Origin: an uncultured Tidjanibacter sp. | GTDB lineage: Bacteria > Bacteroidota > Bacteroidia > Bacteroidales > Rikenellaceae | NCBI GenBank assembly: GCA_944326085.1 | Contig: CALVCL010000003.1 | Coordinates: 1 to 64,000, forward strand | Direction: 5' to 3' | Length of the DNA stretch: 64,000 bases | Shown here: in pieces, positions 8,328-17,654 of the stretch | Layout of the letters: every line of letters starts with the position of its first letter | Numbering within the stretch: the first letter of the stretch is position 1 | Made by a program: the position numbers and the translations under genes | Notes under the pieces: generated by a model | Database searches by the model: none | Told to the model about the DNA's origin: nothing | Seen by the model: the letters and a program-made list of their open reading frames with translations, nothing else

Positions 8328-9098
8328 ATGGAGCTGAACGTTGCCATTGTACAAACTGACATTGAGTGGGGTAATATAGATGCCAACATAAAAGCAGCCG
8401 ACGTTATCGTCCGCCAACTGCAAGGATGCGACTTGGTTGTATTTCCGGAAATGTTTACAACCGGCTTCATGGTTACCGGAAATCCAATTGGAGAAGATGC
8501 CAACAGTGGTCTTGGTATCACATGGATGCGTGATGCTGCTACTGCAAGAGGAATGGCTATTGCAGGAACCGTCATTGTAAAGGATGCTGACAAGCTTTAC
8601 AACCGCTTCATTTTTACCCATCCGGAGGGCAGAATTGACATGTATGACAAACGTCACTTGTTCTCATACAGCAGTGAAGATAGGCTTTATGTGCATGGAG
8701 ATAAAAGGGTGGTTATAAATTATAAAGATTTTAATATATTACCACAGATATGCTATGATCTCCGTTTTCCAGTATGGAGTCGGAACAGGAACGATTACGA
8801 CTTGGCAATATATGCCGCTTCGTGGCCGCAGAGTCGTATAAATGTATGGGACACGCTTCTGAGGGCAAGAGCCATAGAAAACCAATGCTATGTGGTAGGC
8901 GTTAACCGTACAGGTGACGACCCATCTGCCCATTACAACGGACATTCCGTTGCTGTGGATTTTTATGGCAATACAATAGCTACATTACCAGATGACAAGC
9001 CAGGAATAATTAATGTAAGACTTAGCAAAGACAAGTTGTACAAATATCGCAACAAATTTCGTGCATGGGCCGATGCCGATGAATTTGACATCCTATAA
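8328..9098 (+). CDS. Carbon-nitrogen hydrolase, omega-amidase (Nit2/YafV) like
   Basis: A 256-residue nitrilase-superfamily enzyme with the Glu-Lys-Cys triad visible as E41 (VFPEMFTTGF), K108 (YDKRHLF) and C142 (LPQICYDLRFP). The DKRHLFSYSSED and CYDLRFPVWSRN blocks resemble omega-amidases, which hydrolyse alpha-ketoglutaramate-type amides and so repair or recycle transamination by-products. It is cytoplasmic. The longer frame would start upstream of the promoter at 8280-8311, so the ATG at 8328 is preferred. It is the first gene of a plus-strand run with a lytic transglycosylase and uvrA. Confidence 0.9.
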   Translation: MELNVAIVQTDIEWGNIDANIKAADVIVRQLQGCDLVVFPEMFTTGFMVTGNPIGEDANSGLGITWMRDAATARGMAIAGTVIVKDADKLYNRFIFTHPEGRIDMYDKRHLFSYSSEDRLYVHGDKRVVINYKDFNILPQICYDLRFPVWSRNRNDYDLAIYAASWPQSRINVWDTLLRARAIENQCYVVGVNRTGDDPSAHYNGHSVAVDFYGNTIATLPDDKPGIINVRLSKDKLYKYRNKFRAWADADEFDIL

Positions 9099-9155
9099 CG
9101 GAACAGTAACCCGAATAAAATGAGTATCTTTACGCGTATTAATTCAAAATCGGAT

Positions 9156-10067
9156 ATGAAGCTGTTCGCTATATTTGCAATGATACTTGCTATGTCATTG
9201 ACAGGTTGCCACCATTCGCATTATTCAAAATCGGCAGAGGCAAACGGCTCGTTTTCCACAATTGTGCTGCCCTCGTTGCCAGATGAGCTATATTTTGCTG
9301 GGGAGGATGTACCATTGCAATATATCGATGTACGGGAAGCTCTTCAACGTGAATTACTTGTCACGTGTTATATGCACTCTCGCACAATGTTGACTCTACT
9401 AAATACAGAGCGTTATTTCAATATGATTGAACCCATACTTGAAAAATACGGCATACCTGAAGATTTCAAATATCTGTGTGTTGCGGAAAGTGGTCTTAAT
9501 CCCGAAATAGTATCTCCGGCTGGAGCAGCAGGATTGTGGCAGTTTATGCCGCATACAGCCGAGGAATACGGAATGATGGTCGGCAACCAGATAGATGAAC
9601 GATACGATGTTGAAAAATCGACCGAAGCGGCCTGTAAATATTTGATAGAGGCATACGAACAATTCGGAAGCTGGACTTTGGCTGCTGCATCATACAACGT
9701 GGGCCGCAACGGAGTGCAACGTCGACTGAACGCCCAACATACCAGCTGCTATTACGACACCTTCCTGCCACAGGAAACGATGCGCTACATATACCGCATA
9801 CTTTCGCTAAAACTGGTATGCTCAAATCCACAGGCATACGGCTTCACAATAAAGCCGAAATATTGTTTCAAACCACTTGACGGATATCGCGTTGTACAGG
9901 TGACAGGGGAGCACATATACTGGTCGGATGTAGCCATACACTATGGTACCAATTACAAGATATTGCGTTTGTTCAATCCGTGGATACGGGCATATGAATA
10001 CAACAATCCACGAAATCTGACATTTGACGTAAAGGTGCCGTCCAAAAGGTTCAGAACACGCGGATAA
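9156..10067 (+). CDS. Lytic transglycosylase lipoprotein, MltD-like
   Basis: A 303-residue protein with a lipoprotein signal (LTGC, lipidated C18) and a Slt-type transglycosylase domain (about 90-215). The catalytic Glu is E111 in [18 protein letters not shown], followed by [13 protein letters not shown] and [12 protein letters not shown]. It should cleave peptidoglycan glycan strands in the periplasm, anchored to a membrane. The C-terminal ~60 residues ([27 protein letters not shown]) look like a degenerate LysM. The start at 9156 fits the signal peptide; an upstream ATG at 9120 would add 12 polar residues before it. Confidence 0.9.
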   Translation: MKLFAIFAMILAMSLTGCHHSHYSKSAEANGSFSTIVLPSLPDELYFAGEDVPLQYIDVREALQRELLVTCYMHSRTMLTLLNTERYFNMIEPILEKYGIPEDFKYLCVAESGLNPEIVSPAGAAGLWQFMPHTAEEYGMMVGNQIDERYDVEKSTEAACKYLIEAYEQFGSWTLAAASYNVGRNGVQRRLNAQHTSCYYDTFLPQETMRYIYRILSLKLVCSNPQAYGFTIKPKYCFKPLDGYRVVQVTGEHIYWSDVAIHYGTNYKILRLFNPWIRAYEYNNPRNLTFDVKVPSKRFRTRG

Positions 10068-10076
10068 TCAGCACAA

Positions 10077-12908
10077 ATGAAAGAAGATACCAAATATATA
10101 TCGGTACAGGGAGCCCGTGTCAACAATCTTAAGAATATAGATGTAGACATACCTCGCGGTAAACTTGTGGTTATAACAGGACTTTCCGGATCTGGCAAAT
10201 CTTCATTGGCTTTCGACACAATATACGCCGAAGGACAGCGCCGCTATATGGAAACACTCTCTGCGTATGCAAGGCAATTTGTCGGAGCCATGGAACGTCC
10301 TGATGTTGATAAAATAACCGGATTGAGTCCTGTTGTGGCCATAGAACAGAAAACCACCAACAAAAACCCTCGTTCTACTGTAGGTACCGTCACTGAAATC
10401 AATGATTTTCTGCGACTTCTATATGCGCGTGCATCGCGTGCGTATTCGCCTGTGACAGGAGAAGAAATGGTGCATTACACCGACGAACAGATAGCTGACC
10501 TCATAATTTCAAATTATGACGGACATAAAACAGCATTGTTGGCTCCTATAGTCGCAGGTCGCAAAGGGCACTACAGGGATTTGTTTGAAAACTTCGCCAG
10601 GAAAGGTTATATATATGCACGTATCGATGGTGAAATCAAGGAGATAACTCCCGGAATGCACCTTGACAGATACAAGGTGCACAATATCGACTTGGTCATC
10701 GATCGTTTGGCTGTCAATAACGGTATACGGGAGAGGCTCATGAAGAGTTTGCGCGAAGCTATGAAACAGGGTAAAGGCACGATTGCCTTATATGATTACG
10801 ACACTGAAAAATCTCGCTTTTACAGTCGGCATCTCATGTGCCCCACAAGCGGTGTAGCCTTTAATGACCCTGCCCCGCATACATTTTCGTTCAACTCTCC
10901 ACAGGGAGCATGTCCGCACTGTGGTGGTCTTGGAGAAGTCTCCGTATTTGACACAGAAAAGGTAATACCCGATACAGGCAAATCTATAAAACAAGGCGGC
11001 ATAGAACCATTCGGCAAATACACCAACAACATGTTGTTCGCCATACTCACCGAATTGGGTAATCGCTACGGCTTTACACTAGACACTCCTGTCAGGGAGA
11101 TACCGGAAAACGGCCTCAATGCCATAATGAACGGTGATACCGAACCGCTGAAAATCAACATGCAGGATTTCGCGTCGTATGGTAGCACACGCATGATAAG
11201 CTGGGAAGGTATAGGTGAGTATATCGCCAAATTGGATGACGACTCCGTAAACGGACGGGGCAACAAGTGGGCAGGGCAATTCATAATCAAACGCCCATGT
11301 GAAGTATGCGGCGGCACACGCCTGAAAGATGAAGCATTGCATTTCCGTATAGCCGGTAAGAACATAGCTGAGGTATCGGCTATGAGCATAGACGAATTGT
11401 CGGTCTGGATATCTGAATTACCAAACAAACTTACTGACCGCGAAATGGCCATTGCCCATGAAATCATAAAGGAAATAAATGAAAGACTTGGGTTTCTTGT
11501 TGATGTTGGGTTGGGATATTTGTCATTGTCACGTGCTTCGCGTTCACTGTCTGGTGGAGAAAGCCAGCGCATAAGGCTCGCCACGCAGATAGGTTCAAAA
11601 CTCGTCAATGTATTGTACATTCTCGACGAACCGAGCATAGGACTGCATCAAAGGGATAACAGAAGATTGATACACAGTCTGCAGGAACTTAGGGATGCCG
11701 GCAACTCGGTAATTGTTGTCGAACACGATGAAGAGATGATGCGCTGTGCAGATTATATCATTGATGTCGGACCATTGGCCGGTCGCAAAGGCGGCTATAT
11801 CGTTGCACAAGGTACTCCGGAAGAAATAATGGCTTCTGACAGCATTACGGCTATGTATCTTAACGGCAAACGCAAGATAGACATTCCGAAAGCACGACGT
11901 ACCGGCAATGGTCAAAGCATAAAACTTACCGGCGCCAGCGGCAACAATCTGAAGAATATCACAGTAGAATTCCCATTAGGAGTAATGATATGCATCACCG
12001 GAGTCAGCGGTAGCGGCAAGTCATCACTTATAAACGACACACTGCGCCCGATAATAAGCAGACAGTTGTATCGCTCGTTCGACCAGCCGCTTGCATACGA
12101 CAAAATAGAAGGCCTTGAAAATATCGACAAACTTGTTGTCGTAGACCAATCGCCAATAGGGCGCACACCTCGCAGCAACCCAGCCACATACTCAAACGTA
12201 TTCAGCGACATACGCAAATTATTCGAAGCGACCACCGATGCCCAGACACGCGGTTTCAAGGCAGGCCGATTCTCGTTTAACGTTAAAGGCGGAAGATGCG
12301 AAGAATGCAAAGGAGCTGGCGTTCAAACTATAGAAATGAACTTCCTTCCGGATGTATATGTTACATGCAAGGCTTGCGGCGGCCAGCGATACAATAGAGA
12401 AACACTCGAAGTAAAATACAAAGGGAAAAATATCAACGAGGTACTAGACATGACAGTCAATGCTGCCGCTGATTTTTTCCAGAACATTCCCAGCATATAC
12501 ATCAAACTGCATGCAATTCAGGAAGTGGGGCTTGGTTATCTTAAACTTGGACAACCATGCACAACCCTGTCAGGAGGCGAAAGTCAGCGTATAAAATTAG
12601 CCGGAGAGTTGGCACGACGCGACACGGGACGAACGCTTTATATTCTTGATGAACCTACAACAGGATTGCATTTCGAGGACGTACGGCAACTATTGGAGGT
12701 AATAAACAAACTGGTCGAAAGAGGCAATACGGTTATTGTAATAGAACACAATCTCGATGTCATAAAAACTGCAGACTATATCATAGACATAGGTCCCGAA
12801 GGTGGGGCTGCAGGAGGTAGGGTAGTCGCCTCAGGAACTCCGGAAACAGTGGCCGCCACGAACGGAAGTTATACCGGTCAATATCTCAAGGAAATATTCC
12901 AACAATAA
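10077..12908 (+). CDS. uvrA: Excinuclease ABC subunit A (UvrA), first copy
   Basis: A 943-residue ABC-type DNA damage sensor of nucleotide excision repair, which acts with UvrB and UvrC. It has two ATPase modules, with Walker [16 protein letters not shown] near the N-terminus and [15 protein letters not shown] near the middle. Signatures are [12 protein letters not shown] and [12 protein letters not shown], and Walker B boxes are [12 protein letters not shown] and [12 protein letters not shown]. The C-terminal zinc module (CEEC...CKAC) is intact. In the N-terminal zinc module the first pair reads C255-P-T-S258, so one ligand is Ser, while the second pair C279/C282 is present. It starts 9 bases after the transglycosylase gene. 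A second UvrA is encoded at 41125-43935. Confidence 0.97.
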   Translation: MKEDTKYISVQGARVNNLKNIDVDIPRGKLVVITGLSGSGKSSLAFDTIYAEGQRRYMETLSAYARQFVGAMERPDVDKITGLSPVVAIEQKTTNKNPRSTVGTVTEINDFLRLLYARASRAYSPVTGEEMVHYTDEQIADLIISNYDGHKTALLAPIVAGRKGHYRDLFENFARKGYIYARIDGEIKEITPGMHLDRYKVHNIDLVIDRLAVNNGIRERLMKSLREAMKQGKGTIALYDYDTEKSRFYSRHLMCPTSGVAFNDPAPHTFSFNSPQGACPHCGGLGEVSVFDTEKVIPDTGKSIKQGGIEPFGKYTNNMLFAILTELGNRYGFTLDTPVREIPENGLNAIMNGDTEPLKINMQDFASYGSTRMISWEGIGEYIAKLDDDSVNGRGNKWAGQFIIKRPCEVCGGTRLKDEALHFRIAGKNIAEVSAMSIDELSVWISELPNKLTDREMAIAHEIIKEINERLGFLVDVGLGYLSLSRASRSLSGGESQRIRLATQIGSKLVNVLYILDEPSIGLHQRDNRRLIHSLQELRDAGNSVIVVEHDEEMMRCADYIIDVGPLAGRKGGYIVAQGTPEEIMASDSITAMYLNGKRKIDIPKARRTGNGQSIKLTGASGNNLKNITVEFPLGVMICITGVSGSGKSSLINDTLRPIISRQLYRSFDQPLAYDKIEGLENIDKLVVVDQSPIGRTPRSNPATYSNVFSDIRKLFEATTDAQTRGFKAGRFSFNVKGGRCEECKGAGVQTIEMNFLPDVYVTCKACGGQRYNRETLEVKYKGKNINEVLDMTVNAAADFFQNIPSIYIKLHAIQEVGLGYLKLGQPCTTLSGGESQRIKLAGELARRDTGRTLYILDEPTTGLHFEDVRQLLEVINKLVERGNTVIVIEHNLDVIKTADYIIDIGPEGGAAGGRVVASGTPETVAATNGSYTGQYLKEIFQQ

Positions 12909-12944
12909 AGAACACGACAACCATTCGAGGTTGTCGTGTTCTTT
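12907..12944. terminator. Bidirectional terminator between uvrA and maeB
   Basis: A perfect 16-bp stem (12907-12922 with 12929-12944) with a 6-base loop overlaps the uvrA stop codon. It sits between two convergent genes. The T-run is short on both strands. Confidence 0.8.
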
Positions 12945-12962
12945 ATTGGGTTTATACGGTTG

Positions 12963-14324
12963 TTATCTGCCATTGGAAATTTCGCATTCCAAACCACCTG
13001 CTGCCGCCATCATTGCCAAACGGTTCACCACCTTAGTACGGCAAACCAATGCTGCCTTGTAAGTGTGCCAGTTAGAAATGGTTTGACGGGCAACACCTGA
13101 ATCGATAGCTGCTTGAGCTACCGCAGTAGTTATTTCGGTAATCAGGCGCGGATCGAGCGCTTTGGGTATAAGGTATTCACGGCCAAACTCTATATGATCT
13201 TTATTATAAGCCGTCAATACCATATCAGGCACAGGCTGCTTTGCCAGGTTTGCCAATGCATGCACAGCCGCAACCTTCATCTCTTCGTTTATCTTACGTG
13301 CACGTACATCAAGGGCCCCACGAAAAATATATGGAAAACCAAGCACATTGTTTACCTGATTGGGGTAATCCGAACGCCCCGTTGCAAAAATGATATCATC
13401 ACGCGATGCCATCGCATTCTCGTACGATATTTCAGGATTGGGATTGGCGAGTGCAAATACAATCGGATTTGCAGCCATACTACGTACCATGTCAGTTGTC
13501 ACAACATCTGCCACAGAGAGACCGAGAAATACATCTGCCCCATCAAGAGCTTCTTCAAGCGAATAAATATCACGCTGTGTCGCAAATTGCTTTTTCTTGC
13601 CACTCAATCCCGGTCTGTCAACTCGAATAACCCCCTTACTATCGCACATAATCAGATTTTCCGGTTTGACACCAAGAGTCAGATACATCTTAGAACACGA
13701 AACGGCAGCTGCGCCGGCTCCGTTCACCACGACACGCACATCTTCGATACGTTTCCCTGCAACTTCTAGGGCATTCAACAGTGCAGCCGATGATATTATA
13801 GCTGTTCCATGTTGATCATCGTGCATAACGGGAATATCAAGCTCTTCACGAAGGCGTTCCTCAATAGCAAAACATTCAGGGGCCTTGATGTCCTCAAGAT
13901 TTATGCCTCCGAAGGTAGGAGCAATATTCTTTACAGTTGCGACAAACGTATCCACATCCTTGGCATCTACTTCTATATCGAAGACATCTATGTCAGCAAA
14001 TGTTTTGAAAAGAAGTCCTTTCCCCTCCATGACAGGCTTGCTTGCCAATGCGCCTATATCACCAAGTCCCAGAACAGCCGTACCATTAGATATTACGGCT
14101 ACCAAATTTGTCTTTGAAGTATATAGGTAGACATCATCAGGATTGTCCTTTATGGCAAGACATGGATATGCAACGCCTGGAGAGTATGCCAATGATAAGT
14201 CCTGTTGTGAACTGTAAGGTTTGACAGGAATAACCTCCAATTTTCCGGGCCGACCTTCCGAATGATACCTAAGTGCCTCCTCACGAATTTTGTCATCAGT
14301 ATTTTTTAAATTGTCCATTTGCAT
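12963..14324 (-). CDS. maeB: NADP-type malic enzyme without phosphotransacetylase domain
   Basis: A 453-residue malic enzyme that decarboxylates malate to pyruvate with NAD(P) reduction. The N-terminal domain shows [11 protein letters not shown] and the catalytic region [12 protein letters not shown]; the metal/substrate region [11 protein letters not shown] follows, then a Rossmann fold with [12 protein letters not shown]. Many Bacteroidetes and proteobacterial MaeB enzymes are about 760 residues long, with a C-terminal phosphotransacetylase-like domain that senses acetyl-CoA. Here the protein ends right after the malic domain, so that control is absent. The stop is followed by a clean terminator, so this looks natural rather than truncated. 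Confidence 0.93.
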   Translation of the reverse strand: MQMDNLKNTDDKIREEALRYHSEGRPGKLEVIPVKPYSSQQDLSLAYSPGVAYPCLAIKDNPDDVYLYTSKTNLVAVISNGTAVLGLGDIGALASKPVMEGKGLLFKTFADIDVFDIEVDAKDVDTFVATVKNIAPTFGGINLEDIKAPECFAIEERLREELDIPVMHDDQHGTAIISSAALLNALEVAGKRIEDVRVVVNGAGAAAVSCSKMYLTLGVKPENLIMCDSKGVIRVDRPGLSGKKKQFATQRDIYSLEEALDGADVFLGLSVADVVTTDMVRSMAANPIVFALANPNPEISYENAMASRDDIIFATGRSDYPNQVNNVLGFPYIFRGALDVRARKINEEMKVAAVHALANLAKQPVPDMVLTAYNKDHIEFGREYLIPKALDPRLITEITTAVAQAAIDSGVARQTISNWHTYKAALVCRTKVVNRLAMMAAAGGLECEISNGR

Positions 14325-14343
14325 AGTTTTTTTATGTTACTCG

Positions 14344-14351
14344 CAAAGCTA
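14344..14351 (-). promoter_or_regulatory. -7 promoter element of maeB
   Basis: The minus strand reads TAGCTTTG, an exact TAnnTTTG match, 19 bases before the maeB ATG. No clear -33 element is seen. Confidence 0.5.
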
Positions 14352-14461
14352 CCAATAATTGGAATAACTCTACTATGTATTTATACTAATTATTTATCAT
14401 AGACGCAGGCTTATCATATTTACTGCGTATTAAACCATAACATAGAAAGGCATGAAAAAAC

Positions 14462-14500
14462 AAATTCCGTAAACCGTTGTAGAAACGGTTTACGGAATTT
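14462..14500 (-). terminator. Terminator of tRNA-Pro
   Basis: A 17-bp stem (14462-14478 with 14484-14500) with a 5-base loop lies directly downstream of the tRNA on the minus strand. A T-rich run follows at lower coordinates. Confidence 0.85.
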
Positions 14501-14504
14501 TAAG

Positions 14505-14579
14505 TCGGGATGAAAGGATTCGAACCTTCGACCTCCACGTCCCGAACGTGGCGCGCTAACCGGACTGCGCTACATCCCG
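14505..14579 (-). tRNA. tRNA-Pro(CGG)
   Basis: The minus strand folds into a 75-base cloverleaf. The acceptor stem pairs CGGGATG with CATCCCG, the anticodon stem is CCACG/CGTGG, and the loop TTCGGGA gives anticodon CGG, reading codon CCG. The T-arm contains GGTTCGAATCC. CCA is not encoded. A promoter lies just upstream and a terminator just downstream. Confidence 0.95.
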
Positions 14580-14591
14580 CTAAAAGCGACA

Positions 14592-14621
14592 CAAAGATAG
14601 AAAATTATCTTTACAACTCAA
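14592..14621 (-). promoter_or_regulatory. Promoter of tRNA-Pro
   Basis: On the minus strand, TATCTTTG (14592-14599) is preceded by a 19-bp spacer and TTG (14619-14621). The distance to the tRNA 5' end is 12 bases. Confidence 0.7.
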
Positions 14622-14681
14622 CTACCAAATATGATTTTTTATCACTTTTTTATGCTTTTGCCATAACATAACACCACATGA

Positions 14682-15554
14682 CTACTTAACGACAACTCCA
14701 TCAACAACCTCTTCAAACATTTTTGGTATGCCAGTGGAGAAATTGAGACATTTGCCTGTTTCAGGATGCACAAAACATAATTTATAGGCATGCAAACACA
14801 CTCTCCCTATAGGATTGCTTGCCGCACTATACTTCTTATCGCCAGCTATCGGAGTGTGCATCCACTCCATATGAGCACGAATTTGATTCTTTTTGCCAGT
14901 CTCCAACGAAAGTTCCACCAATGAATAATCTTTACCTTCTTTTAGGACGCTATAATGTGTGACGGCTCGTTCGCCTGCGCCGTTTAGAGAAGCCCATACC
15001 TTACAATTGCGATCCTCGCGCAATATTGTATCTATGATACCTTCCGAATTAGGTAACTTATTTTCTACTACAGCCACATAACGACGATCAAGAACCATGG
15101 AACGCCAATTACGCTGCAATATTTCCTGTGTCGTCTGGTCTTTTGCATATATCATAAGTCCCGACGTCTCTCGGTCAAGCCTGTGCACCACAAATAAACG
15201 GGCGCCACGATTGTTTTTTTTAATATGCTCTGACAAAATATAAAAGGCCGTACGTTTTTGCTCTTTATCGGTACCGACGGAAAGCAAACCATTACGTTTA
15301 TCAACAACCAACAACCTTTCATCTTCATATACTATTCTTAGTAATGGATGGTGCAGTACTTCAGGCATACGCTTCATGGATATCTCCACAATATCACCTG
15401 GAACGAGTAGAGTATCATGTCTTGTTGTTTGACATCCATTTACAGCAACCTGTCCATGGACAAGATATGATTTGACCGACGTACGACTGCGATTCGACAT
15501 AGTGTCGAGTAAAAAGGATAACAATGTAGTATCTTTCTCTACGGTAATCTTCAT
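14682..15554 (-). CDS. RluA-family RNA pseudouridine synthase
   Basis: A 290-residue protein with an N-terminal S4-like RNA-binding domain (about 1-65, NRSRTSVKSYLVHGQVAVNG) and a pseudouridine synthase domain (about 75-285). The catalytic Asp lies in FVVHRLDRETSGLMIYAK. It isomerises specific uridines in rRNA or tRNA; which site cannot be decided from sequence. The start at 15554 is chosen because a longer frame would run back through the tRNA-Arg terminator hairpin (15577-15604). Confidence 0.92.
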   Translation of the reverse strand: MKITVEKDTTLLSFLLDTMSNRSRTSVKSYLVHGQVAVNGCQTTRHDTLLVPGDIVEISMKRMPEVLHHPLLRIVYEDERLLVVDKRNGLLSVGTDKEQKRTAFYILSEHIKKNNRGARLFVVHRLDRETSGLMIYAKDQTTQEILQRNWRSMVLDRRYVAVVENKLPNSEGIIDTILREDRNCKVWASLNGAGERAVTHYSVLKEGKDYSLVELSLETGKKNQIRAHMEWMHTPIAGDKKYSAASNPIGRVCLHAYKLCFVHPETGKCLNFSTGIPKMFEEVVDGVVVK

Positions 15555-15576
15555 TGTATCAAGTATTGTAATGAAA

Positions 15577-15604
15577 AGAGCCTCGTACTTCCATACGAGG
15601 CTCT
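15577..15604 (-). terminator. Terminator of tRNA-Arg
   Basis: An 11-bp stem (15577-15587 with 15594-15604) with a 6-base loop, followed on the minus strand by TTTT. It lies 13 bases downstream of the tRNA 3' end. Confidence 0.85.
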
Positions 15605-15617
15605 GCTGCATCTTTTG

Positions 15618-15691
15618 TGACTCCGACAGGATTCAAACCTGTAACCGCCTGATCCGTAGTCAGGTACTCTATTCAGTTGAGCTACGGAGCC
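15618..15691 (-). tRNA. tRNA-Arg(ACG)
   Basis: A 74-base cloverleaf on the minus strand. The acceptor pairs GGCTCCG with CGGAGTC (one G-T pair), the anticodon stem is CCTGA/TCAGG, and the loop CTACGGA gives anticodon ACG (Arg, CGN). The T-arm contains GGTTTGAATCC. CCA is not encoded. Confidence 0.95.
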
Positions 15692-15711
15692 ATATTTCCT
15701 GATTGCGAGTG

Positions 15712-15742
15712 CAAATATAGGGCAAAGTTTCTATTCTGCAAA
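15712..15742 (-). promoter_or_regulatory. Promoter of tRNA-Arg
   Basis: On the minus strand, TTTG (15739-15742), a 19-bp spacer and TATATTTG (15712-15719) form a perfect Bacteroidetes promoter. It ends 20 bases before the tRNA 5' end. Confidence 0.8.
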
Positions 15743-16165
15743 GAAAATTGCAATTTTTTTTCAATAGCCAATATATTCCAAATATCATGCCAATAGAGTG
15801 GGGCAGTACAATAAAACCAACAACTGACGTTGCATAACGCATTACATATGTAATGCAAGTAATAGGTAATACAAGTGTAATTTACAGATCCGCAAACCAT
15901 AAAAGTAGCTATTTTAGGAGATGACATATTTTGAAAATAATGATACAAGACATTAAAATACAATATATTAAATATATTTATATAAACTAAACTATGCATG
16001 TAGGTGCCGGTATCCGTGCAAACTCTATTTACGGCTCATATAATTAAATACAACAAAGTCATTAAACACATAACAACCACGTACTTACATATATTTATAT
16101 GCACAAATACATTAACATATAATATATACATATATTCCATAGATATTTAAAATTATACAAGATTA
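15743..16165. other. AT-rich intergenic region with an 18-bp palindrome
   Basis: About 420 bases without a convincing gene. The notable element is a perfect 18-bp palindrome, GCATTACATATGTAATGC, at 15839-15856. Related direct pieces (AAGTAATA, CAAGTGTAAT) follow immediately. The rest is AT-rich runs in which I see nothing definite. The palindrome is the right size for a dimeric DNA-binding regulator, and a regulator gene lies 350 bases downstream. Confidence 0.4.
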
Positions 16166-16199
16166 TTGATGTATGATTACATTGTTATAGTTATATTTG
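16166..16199 (+). promoter_or_regulatory. Promoter of the XRE regulator gene
   Basis: TATATTTG at 16192-16199 matches the -7 consensus exactly. A TTG at 16166-16168 lies 23 bp upstream, slightly longer than ideal. The start codon is 15 bases downstream. Confidence 0.5.
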
Positions 16200-16214
16200 T
16201 AAAAACATCCTCGC

Positions 16215-16607
16215 ATGAAAGATAGACTACAACAACTAATGGAAGCCAAAGGCGTTTCAGCTGCAAGGCTTGGCGAACTGCTCGATGTACAGCCATCCGG
16301 CATTTCTCACATATTGTCAGGGCGTAATAAACCCAGTATGGATTTTGTGGAAAAATTATTTACTGTGTTTCCCGACATAAACCCCGAATGGTTCATTCTG
16401 GGGAAAGGTCCAATGCTGCAGAATCCGCAGTTAGGCGCATCAATTTATGAAACACACCATCATGCTAACATTTCTAACAAATATGAACCTGAATTATTTG
16501 AAGATATATCTCAAAGCACACCACCCATAGGTAATAATAAATACATTGTCAAGGTCATGGTATTCTATTCAGATTACACAGTAGAAGTATTCAATCATAC
16601 CTTCTAA
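16215..16607 (+). CDS. XRE-family helix-turn-helix regulator
   Basis: A 130-residue protein with an N-terminal Cro/CI-type helix-turn-helix (about residues 3-60: LQQLMEAKGVSAARLGELL...SGISHILSGRNKPSMDFVEKL). The segment INPEWFILGKGPML after it is typical of this subgroup in Bacteroidetes. The C-terminal 60 residues have no recognised domain. It is transcribed alone in a wide AT-rich region, and the 18-bp palindrome upstream is a candidate target. The function in the cell is unknown. Confidence 0.88.
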   Translation: MKDRLQQLMEAKGVSAARLGELLDVQPSGISHILSGRNKPSMDFVEKLFTVFPDINPEWFILGKGPMLQNPQLGASIYETHHHANISNKYEPELFEDISQSTPPIGNNKYIVKVMVFYSDYTVEVFNHTF

Positions 16608-16820
16608 TCCTATGAAATATTTGGCATCAAAACCCGTCAAACGGATTAAATCCCGTGACTTCAGAAACAATATCAGCAACATCTTGAGAAACATTTGTGA
16701 TTAGAGACAATGAATATAATATATATTATGTTAAATAACGTATTCGAATCCATTCGATTACTACCCAGTATACAACTGATTATGTGTAATTTAGCACTAT
16801 TCGATTAAATTAAACAAAAA

Positions 16821-16850
16821 AGTCACCGATACAAAATGGTATCGGTGACT
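16821..16850. terminator. Terminator of the HIT-protein operon
   Basis: A perfect 12-bp stem (16821-16832 with 16839-16850) with a 6-base loop is followed on the minus strand by TTTTTT. It ends the minus-strand rsh operon and may also stop the plus-strand regulator gene. Confidence 0.85.
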
Positions 16851-16876
16851 TATCTTTAATGCCGTCTTATCTTCTT

Positions 16877-17260
16877 CTATCCGTTGATTTTATCGGCAAT
16901 TGACTGCATCTCTTCGGCCGGTAATGTCATCTTGTGCTTGAAATCAATATCACTCTCTGCATTTATAGGCAGCAAATGTATGTGCGCATGAGGTACTTCA
17001 AGTCCTATCACCGTGACTGCTATACGCCTACACTCTATCTTGCTTTCAAGTTTCTTGGCTACTTTCTTGGCAAACACTATGAGGTCGGCTATTTCTTCAT
17101 CTGACAAATTGAATAAATAATCATTTTCTTTCTTCGGAACGACCAAAGTATGTCCCTTCACTACAGGATTGATATCCAAAAAGGCATAATGTTTATCATC
17201 CTCTGCTATCTTATAGCTGGGAATTTCGCCATTGATTATTCTCGTAAATATTGTTGCCAT
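16877..17260 (-). CDS. HIT family hydrolase (HinT-like)
   Basis: A 127-residue histidine-triad protein. The catalytic motif HAHIHLLP lies near residue 93, and the N-terminal FTRIINGEIPSYKI and FLDINPVVKGHTLVVPK blocks are typical of Hint proteins. Such enzymes hydrolyse nucleoside phosphoramidates and acyl-adenylates. It is the last gene of a minus-strand operon with rsh and a small membrane protein (gap 12 bases). Confidence 0.93.
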   Translation of the reverse strand: MATIFTRIINGEIPSYKIAEDDKHYAFLDINPVVKGHTLVVPKKENDYLFNLSDEEIADLIVFAKKVAKKLESKIECRRIAVTVIGLEVPHAHIHLLPINAESDIDFKHKMTLPAEEMQSIADKING

Positions 17261-17272
17261 AGTACTTTATAG

Positions 17273-17629
17273 TTAGTATTTGCGGTTTAATATCTCTGAA
17301 TATATTACAGCCTGACGTAAATCAAACCAATATTTATCATCTTCTTGTACCGATATACTGTCTGCTTTTGCTGTATCACTGGAGATTGTCTCTATAACAG
17401 GATTATACTCTGGGCTTATTTCCACAATATCATTGCCAAAATCGGCCACATCAGATGATGCTACAGCAGATATCGATTGTCTCTTTGCAATAGCTCCCCT
17501 TTTCTGTTCAACAATTTTCCTTGCTTCCTTAAACTTTCTTTTATGCCTAGCTTGCAAAATACCTGCAACTCCAAACATCGTTATTATCAATAAAGATATT
17601 ATCTCATCTAAAGACGCCAATAACTGCAT
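17273..17629 (-). CDS. Small single-pass membrane protein of unknown function
   Basis: A 118-residue protein with one hydrophobic helix near the N-terminus (about 5-26, LDEIISLLIITMFGVAGIL), then a basic segment rich in Lys and Arg, then an acidic tail ending in DLRQAVIYSEILNRKY. No family is recognised. It sits 25 bases after rsh and 12 before the HIT gene, so it is part of that operon. Confidence 0.7.
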   Translation of the reverse strand: MQLLASLDEIISLLIITMFGVAGILQARHKRKFKEARKIVEQKRGAIAKRQSISAVASSDVADFGNDIVEISPEYNPVIETISSDTAKADSISVQEDDKYWFDLRQAVIYSEILNRKY

Positions 17630-17654
17630 ATCAATAAGGATTTACTTCACACAA

